Part shown: in pieces, positions 1-8,422 of the stretch
How the letters are laid out: each line of letters begins with the position of its first letter
How positions within the stretch are numbered: position 1 is the stretch's first letter
Assembly: GCF_013911085.1 (NCBI RefSeq)
Contig: NZ_JACERN010000024.1
Location: forward strand, 98,744 to 162,743
Length of the DNA stretch: 64,000 nucleotides
Reading direction: 5' to 3'
From: Aquitalea aquatica
GTDB taxonomy: Bacteria > Pseudomonadota > Gammaproteobacteria > Burkholderiales > Chromobacteriaceae
Notes under the pieces: generated by a model
Told to the model about the DNA's origin: nothing
Databases searched by the model: none
Seen by the model: only the letters and a program-made list of their open reading frames with translations
Made by a program: the position numbers and the translations under genes

Positions 1-475
1 CCAGCAATATGCCGGTGAGCAGGCCGCTCATGATGGTGCCCACCACGCGGCCGCGTTCGGCCTCGGCGGCCAGGCTGGCACCCAGCGGCAGCAGGATTTG
101 CGCCACCACCGAGCACACGCCGGCCAGCGCCGTGCCAAGCAGCAGCTGGCTGATGCTGTCTGCCGTGGCGCTGATCAGCAGGCCGGCCGTGGCCAGCAGC
201 ATCATGCTGATGATCAGCCGTCGCCGTTCCAGCATATCGCCCAGTGGCACGATCAATAGCAAGCCCAGGGCGTAGCCAAGCTGGGCGGTGGTGACGATGC
301 CACCGGCGCTGGCGGCGCTAATGCCCAGCGCGCGGCTGATTTCCGGCAGCAAGGGCTGGGCGTAATAATTACCGGCCACGGCCAGGCCGGTGGCTACCGT
401 CATCAGCCACATCAATAGTGGGCTGAGCCCGCCATGTTCATGGCCGGGGTGGGGGAGGGTGTGGGTGGTGTGCAT
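1..475 (-). CDS. MFS transporter, N-terminal part (gene runs off the window)
   Basis: Reading the minus strand from an ATG at 475 gives 158 codons with no stop before the window edge, so only the N-terminal part is visible. After a short hydrophilic, His-rich leader come several hydrophobic helices. Between helices 2 and 3 is the MFS motif A-like stretch GDMLERRR, which marks a major facilitator superfamily carrier of the inner membrane. The style resembles drug/metabolite exporters, but the substrate cannot be told. It is divergent from the LysR gene at 678, a common arrangement in which the regulator controls the transporter. The 202-bp divergent region carries a repeat element at 514-585. 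Confidence 0.8.
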   Translation of the reverse strand, partial: MHTTHTLPHPGHEHGGLSPLLMWLMTVATGLAVAGNYYAQPLLPEISRALGISAASAGGIVTTAQLGYALGLLLIVPLGDMLERRRLIISMMLLATAGLLISATADSISQLLLGTALAGVCSVVAQILLPLGASLAAEAERGRVVGTIMSGLLTGILL

Positions 476-513
476 GTGTGTGCTTTCGGTGTGGCTGCGC
501 AGGGGGTGGTAGA

Positions 514-585
514 GCCGCTAACAAAAACCCTGCTGCTGCGTTGAGCCTTCTTGCCCCAGGGACGCTACGCTATTTTGTTAGCCGC
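514..585. repeat. Dispersed intergenic repeat, copy A (short form with inverted ends)
   Basis: The segment begins GCCGCTAACAAAA and ends TTTTGTTAGCCGC, so the ends are near-perfect inverted repeats. Its left 40 bases closely match the left part of the longer copy at 22296-22400. The right end (CAGGGA..GCTATTTTGTT) also matches, but about 35 internal bases are missing. It sits in the intergenic region between the divergent MFS and LysR genes. It looks like a MITE or REP-like non-coding element. Confidence 0.6.
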
Positions 586-677
586 TTTTAATGCATGCCC
601 GCGCAGTATTCACTGGCCTGAATAATGACACCAATGTATTGTTTTCATGTTTTTGATCGTGAAACGAGATTGATGTT

Positions 678-1559
678 ATGAATCTGCGCCAGATCGACTA
701 TGTGCTGGCGGTGGCTGAAGAAGAGAACTTCACCCGTGCCGCCGAGCGGTGCCACACCGTGCAGTCTGCGCTCAGCCACCAGATATCGCGGCTGGAGCAG
801 GAGTTTGGCACCCGCTTGTTCGAGCGCACTTCACGCCAGGTGACGCTGACCCCGGCAGGCCATACCTTCGTCAACCATGCGCGCCAGGTGCGCGATGCCG
901 CACGCCGGCTGGAGGATGAAATGGCGGCGGCCACCGGCGAAATTCGCGGTTGCCTGCGCATAGGCTGCATCTCCACGCTCAGCCGGCTGGATCTGCCCGG
1001 CCTGCTGGCGGAATACCACCGCCGTCATCCGCAAGTGGATGTACAGCTGGCCTTGCGCATGAGCGATGTGCTGATGGAAGAACTGCGGCAGCAGCAGACC
1101 GATATCGCCTTCATCGGCGTGTGGCCGGGCGAGCCGGTGCTGGGGCTGGATGCGCGTCTGCTGTGGGAAGAGCCGCTGCTGGCCTTGCTGCATCCACAGC
1201 ATCCGCTGGCCGGCTGTCAGGAATTGACCTTGCCACAGCTGGCGCAGCAGACCCTGGTGGACTGGCCGGCAGGCACCGGCCCGCGTCTGCAGACCGATAT
1301 GGCGTTTGCCGCCCAGGGCATCAAGCGGCGGGTGACCTTTGAGGTGAATCATGCCGAAACACTGGTTAGCCTGGTGCGTAGTGGCTGTGCCGTCGGCATG
1401 GTGCCGGCACTGGGTGCCGACCAGCATGCCGACCTGCTGGCGCTGCCGGTGGTGGATGGCCCGCGCCGGCGTGTCTATCTGGCCTGTCACGATAGCCCCA
1501 CCCCGGCGGCGGCGGCCTTGCTGGCGCTGGTGGAGGGCTATCTGCAGGCTGCGTCATGA
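678..1559 (+). CDS. LysR-family transcriptional regulator
   Basis: 293 aa. The N-terminal winged HTH (about residues 2-60) has the usual pattern of a scanning helix (FTRAAERCHTVQSALSHQIS) followed by LEQEFGTRLFERTSRQVTLT. A periplasmic-binding-like effector domain runs from about residue 90 to the end. Length is typical of LTTRs. It is divergently transcribed from the truncated MFS gene at 1-475, so the most likely target is that transporter; this is inferred from position. No effector can be deduced. The gene starts at ATG 678; the preceding sequence is AT-richer than the coding region, as expected for the shared promoter. Confidence 0.92.
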   Translation: MNLRQIDYVLAVAEEENFTRAAERCHTVQSALSHQISRLEQEFGTRLFERTSRQVTLTPAGHTFVNHARQVRDAARRLEDEMAAATGEIRGCLRIGCISTLSRLDLPGLLAEYHRRHPQVDVQLALRMSDVLMEELRQQQTDIAFIGVWPGEPVLGLDARLLWEEPLLALLHPQHPLAGCQELTLPQLAQQTLVDWPAGTGPRLQTDMAFAAQGIKRRVTFEVNHAETLVSLVRSGCAVGMVPALGADQHADLLALPVVDGPRRRVYLACHDSPTPAAAALLALVEGYLQAAS

Positions 1560-1677
1560 GACTGGCCGGACCTGCAGCTGAGTTACACCAGCCTGTCTGG
1601 CGGAGGAGGGGCCAGGCTGGCGGTGCTGGCAGGCTTCTTGCGTCTGTGGTGGGTGTCATCGCCAACAGGATTACCCC

Positions 1678-4600
1678 GTGTCCGCAGAGCCGCCATCTCC
1701 CCCACAGCAAGTCATCCAGCTGCGCCGCGATTACAACAGCTGGGTAGCGCGCGAATCGCTGGAAGACTATGCGCTGCGCTTTACCCCGCGCCGCTTTCGC
1801 CAGTGGTCGCTGTGGCGGGTGGCCAATACCGCGCTGGGCGGGGCGGCCTCGTTTCTGGTGCTGGAAGCGGTGGGTGCCACAATGCTGGTGCAGGCCGGGT
1901 TCTTTAACGCCTTGCTGGCCATCCTGCTGACCGGGCTGGTGATCCTGCTGGCCGGCCTGCCGATTTCGGTATATGCCGCCCGCTACGGCGTGGACATGGA
2001 TTTGCTGACCCGTGGGGCTGGTTTCGGCTATATCGGCTCCACCGTCACCTCGCTGATCTACGCCTCCTTCACCTTCATCTTTTTTGCGCTGGAAGCGGCC
2101 ATCATGGCCTATGCGCTGGAGCTGGGCTTTGGTATTCCGCCAGTGGCCGGCTACTTGTTGTGCGCCTTGCTGGTGCTGCCGCTGGTCACCCACGGTGTCA
2201 CCGCCATCAGCCGTTTGCAAAGCTGGACCCAGCCCTTGTGGCTGCTGCTGTTGCTGCTGCCCTATGGCTTTGTGCTGTGGCAGGAGCCGACCGCCGTGCA
2301 GGGCTTGTGGCATTACCCTGGTGCGCACGGTGCGGGTACGCACTTCGATCTGCGCAGTTTTGGTGCAGCGTTTGCGGTGGGCATTGCACTGATTACCCAG
2401 ATGGGCGAGCAGGCCGATTATCTGCGTTTCATGCCGCCGCGCACCGCCGACAATGCCCGCAGCTGGTGGCTGGCCTGCCTGCTGGGCGGGCCGGGCTGGG
2501 TGCTGCCGGGGGTGGCCAAGATGCTGGGCGGCGCACTGCTGGCCTGGCTGGCGCTACGCAATGCCGTGCCGCTGGCCAAGGCGGTGGACCCGAACCAGAT
2601 GTATCTGATCGGCTATTCCCATGTATTCAGCGATGGCCGGCTGGCCATTGCCGCCACCACGCTGTTTGTCATCGTGTCGCAGCTGAAGATCAACGTCACC
2701 AATGCCTATGCCGGCAGCCTGGCCTGGTCCAATTTCTTTTCCCGGCTCACCCACAGCCATCCGGGCCGGGTGGTGTGGGTGGTGTTCAATACGCTGATTG
2801 CCCTGCTGCTGATGGAGCTGGAGGTGTTTCAGGCATTGGGACAGGTGCTGGCCTTGTACAGCAATATCGCCATTTCCTGGATCATGGCGGTGGTGGCGGA
2901 TTTGCTGATCAACAAGCCGCTGGGGCTGAGTCCGCCGGGCATCGAGTTCCGCCGTGGCTATCTGTACGACATCAATCCGGTGGGCCTGGGCGCGATGGCG
3001 CTGGCGTCGCTGCTGGCGGTGGCCGCCCATCTGGGCGCGCTGGGCGAGACGGCACAGGCGCTGTCGCCACTGGTGGCCATGTGTACGGCCTTGCTGTTGT
3101 CGCCCTTGTTCGCCTGGCTCAGTGGCGGGCGCTATTATCTGGCGCGCCGCCCCTCCGGCATGCAGCAGGCGCGCTATCGCTGCGTGCTGTGCCAGCGCGA
3201 ATACGAGGCGGAAGACATCGTCGGCTGCCCGGCCTATCAAGGCCATATCTGCTCGCTGTGCTGCACACTGGATGTGCGCTGTGGCGACCTGTGCAAGCCG
3301 CAAGCCACGCTGGCGGCGCAATGGCAGGGTCTGTTGCAGCGCCTGCTGCCGCGTGGCCTGCAACCGTATCTGAAACGCGGGCTGGGGCATTACCTGTTGC
3401 TGATGACCGGCATCACCGCTTTCTTGCTATTGCTGCTGGGCCTGTTGTATTTCATCGCCCGGCAGGAGGGTGCAGTGGCCGGCCTGTCCGGCCTGCTGTT
3501 CCGCCTATTTGCCGTGCTGCTGTTGGCCAGCAGCGTGCTGGCCTGGTGGATGGTGCTGACCCGCAATAGCCGGCAGGTGGCGCAGGAAGAATCGCGCCGC
3601 CAGACGCGCCTGCTGCAACAGGAAATCGATTCACACCGCCAGACCGACCTGCTGCTGCAACAGGCGCGTGAAGCGGCCGAACAGGCCAATCAGGCCAAGA
3701 GCCGCTATGTCACTACCATCAGTCACGAGCTGCGTACTCCGCTCAACAGCATGCTGGGTTATGCGCAGATTCTGCATGCCGATGCCAGCCTGCCACCGGC
3801 AGCACGCCAGGCGGTGGAGGTGGTGTACAAGAGTGGCGACCACTTGCTGTCGGTGATCGAAGGCACCATGGACATTGCCCGCATCGAAAGCGGCAAGCTG
3901 ACACTGGACATGCGGCCGCTGGACTTTACCGCCTTCATCAAGCAACTGGTGGCCATGTTCAGCCTTCAGGCACAGCAAAAAGGGCTGGATTTCCGCTTCG
4001 AACCGCAAGGCGAGCTGCCGGCGGTGGTGCGCGCCGATGAAAAACGGCTGCGGCAGATCCTGATCAACCTGCTGGGCAATGCGGTCAAGTTCACCCTGCG
4101 CGGCGAGGTTAGCCTGGGGCTGCGCTATCAGCGCGAAATGGCCACCTTTACCATCCGCGACAGCGGGCCGGGGATGGCCGCCGAAGACCAGGCGCGGCTG
4201 TTCGAACCCTTCGAGCGCGGCCGCCAGTCGCAGCAGGGCGGCAGCGGGCTGGGGCTGACCATCAGCAAGATGCTGACCGACCTGATGGGCGGCGAAATCC
4301 GCCTGGACAGCACGCCGGGGCAGGGCGCGCTGTTTACCGTGCGCCTGTTCCTGCCCGCGCTCATCGGCCAGCAAGCCGAACAGGCCGTGCCACGGCTGCA
4401 GCGCACCGGCTATGCCGGGCCGCGCCGTCGCCTGTTGCTGGTGGACAACGAAGCGGTGGACCGCGCCATGCTGGGCCGCATGCTGCAGCCGCTGGGGTTT
4501 GAACTGGCCGAGGCCAGTAGCGGCGAAGCCTGCCTGGCGCAACTAGCCAGCTTTCGCCCGCATGCAATCTTCATGGACCTGGCCATGCCGGGCATGGACG

Positions 4601-5067
4601 GCTGGCAAACCTTGCGGGCCATCCGTCAGGCCCAGGCAGGCATGGCCGATGCGGCCGCGCTGGCCATCATCTCGGCCAATGCCTTTGAAAAGGGCCAGGA
4701 CAACGACGTGGGTATTCTGCCGGCAGATTTCTTCGTCAAACCCATCCGTATCGACGACATCCTCGACTGGCTGGGAAAACGTTTGCAGCTGGCATGGCAC
4801 ACCGACAGCCAGCCGGCCGCCGTCGTGGCACTGCAGCCGCTACACGCCAGCGCAGCGGCATTGAGCCTGCCGCCAGCCGATTTGCTGCAACCCTTGCTGG
4901 AGGCGCTGCAACTGGGCTACCCCAAGGGGGTGAAGGCGGCCTTGCAAACCCTGGCTGGCCAGACCAGCCAGCATGGCGAATTCCTGCGCCGGGCCGAGGC
5001 GCTGGCGGCAAATTTTCAATTTGATGCGCTGCGCAGCCTGGCGCAGCCGGAAGAGGACCAAGCCTGA
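1678..5067 (+). CDS. Hybrid sensor histidine kinase with an N-terminal NCS1-type permease domain
   Basis: 1129 aa, GTG start. Residues about 20-495 form a polytopic membrane domain resembling cytosine/allantoin (NCS1) permeases. A cysteine cluster follows (C502, C505, C517, C525, C528, C529, C535, C539), then two more transmembrane helices (about 560-625). The kinase core comes next: the HisKA phospho-acceptor is H683 in SHELRTPLN, the ATPase N-box asparagine is about N801, and the glycine boxes are DSGPGM and GSGLGL. A receiver domain carries D967 (FMDLAMPGMDGW) and K1021, followed by a helical C-terminus. Permease-kinase fusions of the CbrA (SSS family) kind are established; here the sensor is NCS1-like. 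It overlaps its response regulator by one base (TGATG) and lies about 6 kb upstream of the urea locus. The ligand (urea, a purine, allantoin or hydantoin) is inference. Confidence 0.88.
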   Translation: MSAEPPSPPQQVIQLRRDYNSWVARESLEDYALRFTPRRFRQWSLWRVANTALGGAASFLVLEAVGATMLVQAGFFNALLAILLTGLVILLAGLPISVYAARYGVDMDLLTRGAGFGYIGSTVTSLIYASFTFIFFALEAAIMAYALELGFGIPPVAGYLLCALLVLPLVTHGVTAISRLQSWTQPLWLLLLLLPYGFVLWQEPTAVQGLWHYPGAHGAGTHFDLRSFGAAFAVGIALITQMGEQADYLRFMPPRTADNARSWWLACLLGGPGWVLPGVAKMLGGALLAWLALRNAVPLAKAVDPNQMYLIGYSHVFSDGRLAIAATTLFVIVSQLKINVTNAYAGSLAWSNFFSRLTHSHPGRVVWVVFNTLIALLLMELEVFQALGQVLALYSNIAISWIMAVVADLLINKPLGLSPPGIEFRRGYLYDINPVGLGAMALASLLAVAAHLGALGETAQALSPLVAMCTALLLSPLFAWLSGGRYYLARRPSGMQQARYRCVLCQREYEAEDIVGCPAYQGHICSLCCTLDVRCGDLCKPQATLAAQWQGLLQRLLPRGLQPYLKRGLGHYLLLMTGITAFLLLLLGLLYFIARQEGAVAGLSGLLFRLFAVLLLASSVLAWWMVLTRNSRQVAQEESRRQTRLLQQEIDSHRQTDLLLQQAREAAEQANQAKSRYVTTISHELRTPLNSMLGYAQILHADASLPPAARQAVEVVYKSGDHLLSVIEGTMDIARIESGKLTLDMRPLDFTAFIKQLVAMFSLQAQQKGLDFRFEPQGELPAVVRADEKRLRQILINLLGNAVKFTLRGEVSLGLRYQREMATFTIRDSGPGMAAEDQARLFEPFERGRQSQQGGSGLGLTISKMLTDLMGGEIRLDSTPGQGALFTVRLFLPALIGQQAEQAVPRLQRTGYAGPRRRLLLVDNEAVDRAMLGRMLQPLGFELAEASSGEACLAQLASFRPHAIFMDLAMPGMDGWQTLRAIRQAQAGMADAAALAIISANAFEKGQDNDVGILPADFFVKPIRIDDILDWLGKRLQLAWHTDSQPAAVVALQPLHASAAALSLPPADLLQPLLEALQLGYPKGVKAALQTLAGQTSQHGEFLRRAEALAANFQFDALRSLAQPEEDQA

Positions 5068-5987
5068 TGGACAAGGCCGCACAACGCAGCGCACTGGTGC
5101 TGATCGTGGATGATGTGCCGGACAATCTGCAGCTGCTGCACGATGCACTGGATGCCGCCGGCCATACCGTGCTGGTGGCCACTCATGGCGAGGCCGCCCT
5201 GCAGCGCGCCCGGCTCAGCCTGCCGGACGTGATCCTGCTGGACGCGGTGATGCCGGGCATGGATGGTTTCGAGGTGGCGCGGCGGCTGAAGGCGGATTTT
5301 GTCACCCGGCCCATTCCCATCGTATTCATGACCGGCCTGACCGAGAGCGAACACGTGGTGGCGGCCTTTGCCGCCGGCGGGGCCGACTATGTCACCAAAC
5401 CGCTGCGGCCGCCGGAAGTGCTGGCGCGCATTGCCGCGCATACCGCCAGTGCCCGCCAGATGCAGCAGGCCCGCAGCGCGCTGGATGCCTTTGGCCAGGC
5501 CACGCTGGCGCTGGACCCGCACAGCGGCCGCCTGCTATGGCAGACCGCGCTGGCCAGCCAGCTGCTGCAGCGCTATTTCGCGGTGGTGGGCGAACAGGCA
5601 CCTGATGCCTTGCTGCGCTGGGCCTTCAACGCCCAGCAGGCCAGACAGGCCGGGCAGGAGCTACCGGGGCAGTGGCCGGGCGAAGCTGGCCAGCGGCTGC
5701 TGGCCAGCTTTCATCTGGTGCCTGGCGAAGCGGAGTGGCTCGTGGTGCTGCGCGAAGATGGCGTGCAGTCCAGCGTGGCGGCGCTGGTGGCGGCTTTCCG
5801 CCTGACCCAGCGTGAGGCCGAGGTGCTGCACTGGCTGAGCCTGGGCAAGACCAATCGCGATATTGCCGAGATCCTTGGCATGAGCCCGCGCACCGTCAAC
5901 AAGCATCTGGAGCATGTATTCGCCAAGCTGGGCGTGGAAACCCGTACCTCGGCGGCCGCCCTGGCGCTGGGGCGCGGCCATGCCTAG
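5067..5987 (+). CDS. Response regulator with receiver and LuxR-type HTH
   Basis: 306 aa. The N-terminal receiver domain (about residues 8-125) has acidic residues in IVDDVPDN, phospho-acceptor D59 in LLDAVMPGMDGF and K111 in TKPL. A linker domain of about 100 residues with no obvious motif follows. The C-terminal LuxR/GerE HTH (about 246-300) contains LTQREAEVLHWLSLGKTNRD and the recognition helix MSPRTVNKHLEHVFAKLGV. The ATG overlaps the kinase stop codon, so the two are translationally coupled and must be a cognate pair. It is a DNA-binding output protein; the target is not visible, but the urea import and urease genes downstream on the same strand are the best candidates. Confidence 0.93.
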   Translation: MDKAAQRSALVLIVDDVPDNLQLLHDALDAAGHTVLVATHGEAALQRARLSLPDVILLDAVMPGMDGFEVARRLKADFVTRPIPIVFMTGLTESEHVVAAFAAGGADYVTKPLRPPEVLARIAAHTASARQMQQARSALDAFGQATLALDPHSGRLLWQTALASQLLQRYFAVVGEQAPDALLRWAFNAQQARQAGQELPGQWPGEAGQRLLASFHLVPGEAEWLVVLREDGVQSSVAALVAAFRLTQREAEVLHWLSLGKTNRDIAEILGMSPRTVNKHLEHVFAKLGVETRTSAAALALGRGHA

Positions 5988-6014
5988 ACCCGATAACAAC
6001 ACCCCGCGCCAGCC

Positions 6015-6063
6015 TTGTGCCGCCTTGCCGTACGCCATGTACTGTCTGCGGCGGCGGGCCTTG
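6015..6063. repeat. Dispersed intergenic repeat, copy C (core segment)
   Basis: These 49 bases align without gaps to 22322-22370 with 43 identities by eye (shared core CTTGCCGTAC, TGTACTGTCTGCG, GGCCTTG). A GTTAGC-like end follows near 6097-6103. It lies just after the response regulator gene, in the convergent gap before the decarboxylase-like gene. Confidence 0.55.
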
Positions 6064-6097
6064 GCCGGGGTGCTCTACGCGGTTTGCTCAGCGCTTG

Positions 6098-6496
6098 TTA
6101 GCCCGAAGCTGTTGCTTCAGGCCCGTCGTGTTCGGCAAATACCTCTTTTGCCGCAAACATGCCGTTGAGCGCGGCCGGAAAACCGGCATACACCGCCATC
6201 TGCAGGATGGTTTCGTGGATTTCCTGCTGGCTCAGGCCCACATTCAGCCCGGCGGCAATATGTACCTTGAGCTGCGGTGTGGCATTACCCAGTGTGGTGA
6301 GGGCGGCAATGGTGGCCAGTTCGCGCTGTTGCAGGCTGAGGCCGGGGCGGCAATACACATCGCCAAAACCGAATTCGATGATGTAGCGGCCCAGATCCGG
6401 GCTGATGTCCTGCAGGCTGGCGATGACGCGCTCGCCGGCCGCAGCGTCAACCTGACGCAGGCGGTTCCAGCCCTGTTGGTAGCGTGGGGTGTGCAT
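6098..6496 (-). CDS. Carboxymuconolactone decarboxylase family protein
   Basis: 132 aa from ATG 6496, chosen because AGGAG lies 6 bases upstream; longer versions lack this site. The sequence has the CMD-family pattern: an N-terminal helical part (ISPDLGRYIIEFGFGDVY), then RELATIAALTTLGN..QLKVHIAAGLN, and C-terminal EIHETILQMAVYAGFPAALN. It lacks the CxxC motif of AhpD-type peroxidase members, so it resembles PcaC-like decarboxylases in layout. Its 5' end overlaps the 3' end of the upstream merR-type gene by 50 bases in another frame, so the two are one transcript. The substrate is unknown; MerR/CMD pairs are often aldehyde- or electrophile-responsive, which is inference here. Confidence 0.85.
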   Translation of the reverse strand: MHTPRYQQGWNRLRQVDAAAGERVIASLQDISPDLGRYIIEFGFGDVYCRPGLSLQQRELATIAALTTLGNATPQLKVHIAAGLNVGLSQQEIHETILQMAVYAGFPAALNGMFAAKEVFAEHDGPEATASG

Positions 6497-6905
6497 GAGT
6501 GACTCCTGTCGCGGTGCGGTGGCTGGCGGCCTGCAGTTCTGCCGCCATGCCGGCATAGATGGCGACTTTGTCGCGCATCAGTGCCAGATTTTCCTGCAGG
6601 GTGGCCAGCCGGGTTTCCAATGTCAGCACATGCTGTTGCAGCATCTGCTGACGTGCAACCACACTGTCCAGCGCATTGCCGCTGCGCCGCAGTGCGGCGT
6701 AGTGCAGCATGTCGCGTATCGGCATGCCGGTAGCGCGCAGGCGTAGCAGGAAGTCTATCCAGCGTTGTTCCTGTTCGCCGTAGCAGCGGTGGCCGCTGGC
6801 GCTGCGCGCCACCGGATCAATCAGCCCGATATCCTCGTAATAGCGCAGGGTATGGGTGGAAAGTCCGCTGTGGCGGGCCATTTGCCGGATGCTGAGTGTG
6901 GTCAT
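6447..6905 (-). CDS. MerR-family transcriptional regulator
   Basis: 152 aa from ATG 6905. The N-terminal MerR HTH is clear (LSIRQMARHSGLSTHTLRYY, then EDIGLIDPVARSASGHRCY). A dimerisation coiled coil spans about residues 80-125 (RQQMLQQHVLTLETRLATLQ). The C-terminal tail is short and has no metal-binding cysteine pair, so it looks like an organic-effector member such as the NmlR/AdhR class rather than CueR or MerR. The coding region overlaps the downstream carboxymuconolactone decarboxylase gene by 50 bases. The promoter has the long-spacer MerR layout with a palindrome (6921-6937), suggesting direct auto-control of the pair. Confidence 0.9.
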   Translation of the reverse strand: MTTLSIRQMARHSGLSTHTLRYYEDIGLIDPVARSASGHRCYGEQEQRWIDFLLRLRATGMPIRDMLHYAALRRSGNALDSVVARQQMLQQHVLTLETRLATLQENLALMRDKVAIYAGMAAELQAASHRTATGVTHAHPTLPTGLEPPASG

Positions 6906-6911
6906 GGAAGC

Positions 6912-6943
6912 CAGTCTGCAAGTTAGAGTGCACTCGAAGTCAA
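6912..6943 (-). promoter_or_regulatory. MerR-type promoter and operator ahead of the MerR/CMD pair
   Basis: On the minus strand a TTGACT -35 element (6943-6938) is followed after 19 bases by CAGACT, a weak -10. Between them lies a near-perfect inverted repeat, ACTTCGAGTG/CACTCTAACT, centred on the 10-base palindrome GAGTGCACTC (6926-6935). A 19-bp spacer with a central dyad is the hallmark of MerR-activated promoters. The gene start is at 6905, so the transcript leader would be very short. Confidence 0.6.
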
Positions 6944-7062
6944 GCGCCATCATACCCGGCCGCGCGCCGAGCCGGGTCGCGGTGGCGGGGCTGCCGTGGT
7001 AGATTGCGGCGGTCCGGCCGTGTCGCCTGTTGCGCAGGCCGGCCCCAGTCAGGAGCCTTGCC

Positions 7063-8421
7063 TTGTTCTCTCCCCGTAGCCTGTTTGCCCGCCTTGCCGC
7101 CCGGCTGAACGCCCTGTTTGGTCGTGGCCTGGTACTGTCGATGCTGATGATCGTGCTGGCTGGTGTAGCCATCATGTTGCTGGCGCTGCTGCTGACCAAT
7201 GCGGCGGCACCCACCAGCCTCACCATCATTAGTGGCCCGCCGGGTAGCGTGTTCCAGAAAACCGCCCTGCGTTACCAGAAGATATTGGCGCGCGAGGGAG
7301 TGACGGTGAAAATACTGCCTTCCGGTGGCTCGCTGGATAATCTGCACAAGCTGAGCAACCCCCGGCTGGATGTGGATGTCGGCTTCGTGCTGGGCGGTGA
7401 GGCCGGCAGTGCCGATACCAGCCGGCTGATGTCGCTGGGCAGTATTTCCTATCAGCCGCTGATGGTGTTCTACCGTGGCACGCCCAAGACCTTGCTGTCC
7501 GATTTCAAAGGCATGCGGCTGGCTATCGGCGAAGAGGGCAGCGGTACCCACAACCTGGCGCTGGCGCTGCTCAAGCTCAATGGCATCACGCCGGGAGCCG
7601 ATACCACGCTGCTGAATGCGCTGCCGGGCGATGCGGTCAAGTCGCTGCTGGAGCAGCAGGTGGATGCACTGTTCGTGATGGGTGATTCCAGCTCTACCGA
7701 CCTGCTGCGCCAGTTGCTGCACACACCGGACATTCATCTGTTCAGCTTCATCCAGGCAGATGGCTATGCACGGCGGGTCAGCTATCTGAACAAGCTGGAG
7801 CTGCCACGTGGTGCGCTGGACTTGGGCAAGGATATTCCGCCGGAAACCACCAATCTGATCGGCCCCACGGTAGAGCTGGTAGCGCGCGAGGGCTTACACC
7901 CGGCCTTGTCCGATCTGCTGCTGGAGGCCGCGCGTGAAGTTCATGGCAAGCCCGGCCTGTTCAAGAAGGCTGGCGAGTTTCCGGTGCTGGCCGAGCATGA
8001 AATCCGTATCAGCGAGGATGCACAGCGCTATTACGCCTCCGGCAAAAGCTTTTTCTACCGCACCTTCCCCTTCTGGCTGGCCGGGCTGGTGGCACGGGCG
8101 CTGGCGGTGATGCTGCCACTGGTGCTGTTGCTGATACCGGCACTCAAGGTGGCCCCGGCCATTTATCGCTGGCGTATCCAGTCCGGCATCAACCGCTGGT
8201 ATCGGGTGTTGTTCGATATCGAGCGCGAGGCGGTGGCCCAGCGCACGGTGCCGGGCAAGCAGGAGGAATTGCTGCACCGGCTGCAGCATGTCGATGCCAC
8301 GGTGAGCAAGATCGTGGTGCCGGCAGCCTTTGGCGATTTGCTGTATGAATTGCGTGGCCATATCGACTTTGTGCGCAGCCGGCTGCAGGCCGACGCCGAC
8401 GCACAGGGCCACAAGGACTGA
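7063..8421 (+). CDS. TAXI-family TRAP-type solute-binding protein with membrane anchors
   Basis: 452 aa from a TTG at 7063, chosen because AGGAG (7051-7055) sits 7 bases upstream; another in-frame TTG at 7030 would add 11 residues. An N-terminal transmembrane helix (about 22-45) precedes the TAXI domain: TIISGPPGSVFQKTALRYQ near 53 and GEEGSGTHNLALALLKLNG about 155-175. A second hydrophobic helix (about 335-360) and a charged cytoplasmic tail follow. TAXI proteins bind small carboxylates for TRAP transporters, but no TRAP permease gene lies next to it, so its transporter is elsewhere or it acts otherwise. It converges with the FUSC gene, one base apart at the stops. Confidence 0.85.
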   Translation: MFSPRSLFARLAARLNALFGRGLVLSMLMIVLAGVAIMLLALLLTNAAAPTSLTIISGPPGSVFQKTALRYQKILAREGVTVKILPSGGSLDNLHKLSNPRLDVDVGFVLGGEAGSADTSRLMSLGSISYQPLMVFYRGTPKTLLSDFKGMRLAIGEEGSGTHNLALALLKLNGITPGADTTLLNALPGDAVKSLLEQQVDALFVMGDSSSTDLLRQLLHTPDIHLFSFIQADGYARRVSYLNKLELPRGALDLGKDIPPETTNLIGPTVELVAREGLHPALSDLLLEAAREVHGKPGLFKKAGEFPVLAEHEIRISEDAQRYYASGKSFFYRTFPFWLAGLVARALAVMLPLVLLLIPALKVAPAIYRWRIQSGINRWYRVLFDIEREAVAQRTVPGKQEELLHRLQHVDATVSKIVVPAAFGDLLYELRGHIDFVRSRLQADADAQGHKD

Positions 8422-8422
8422 C

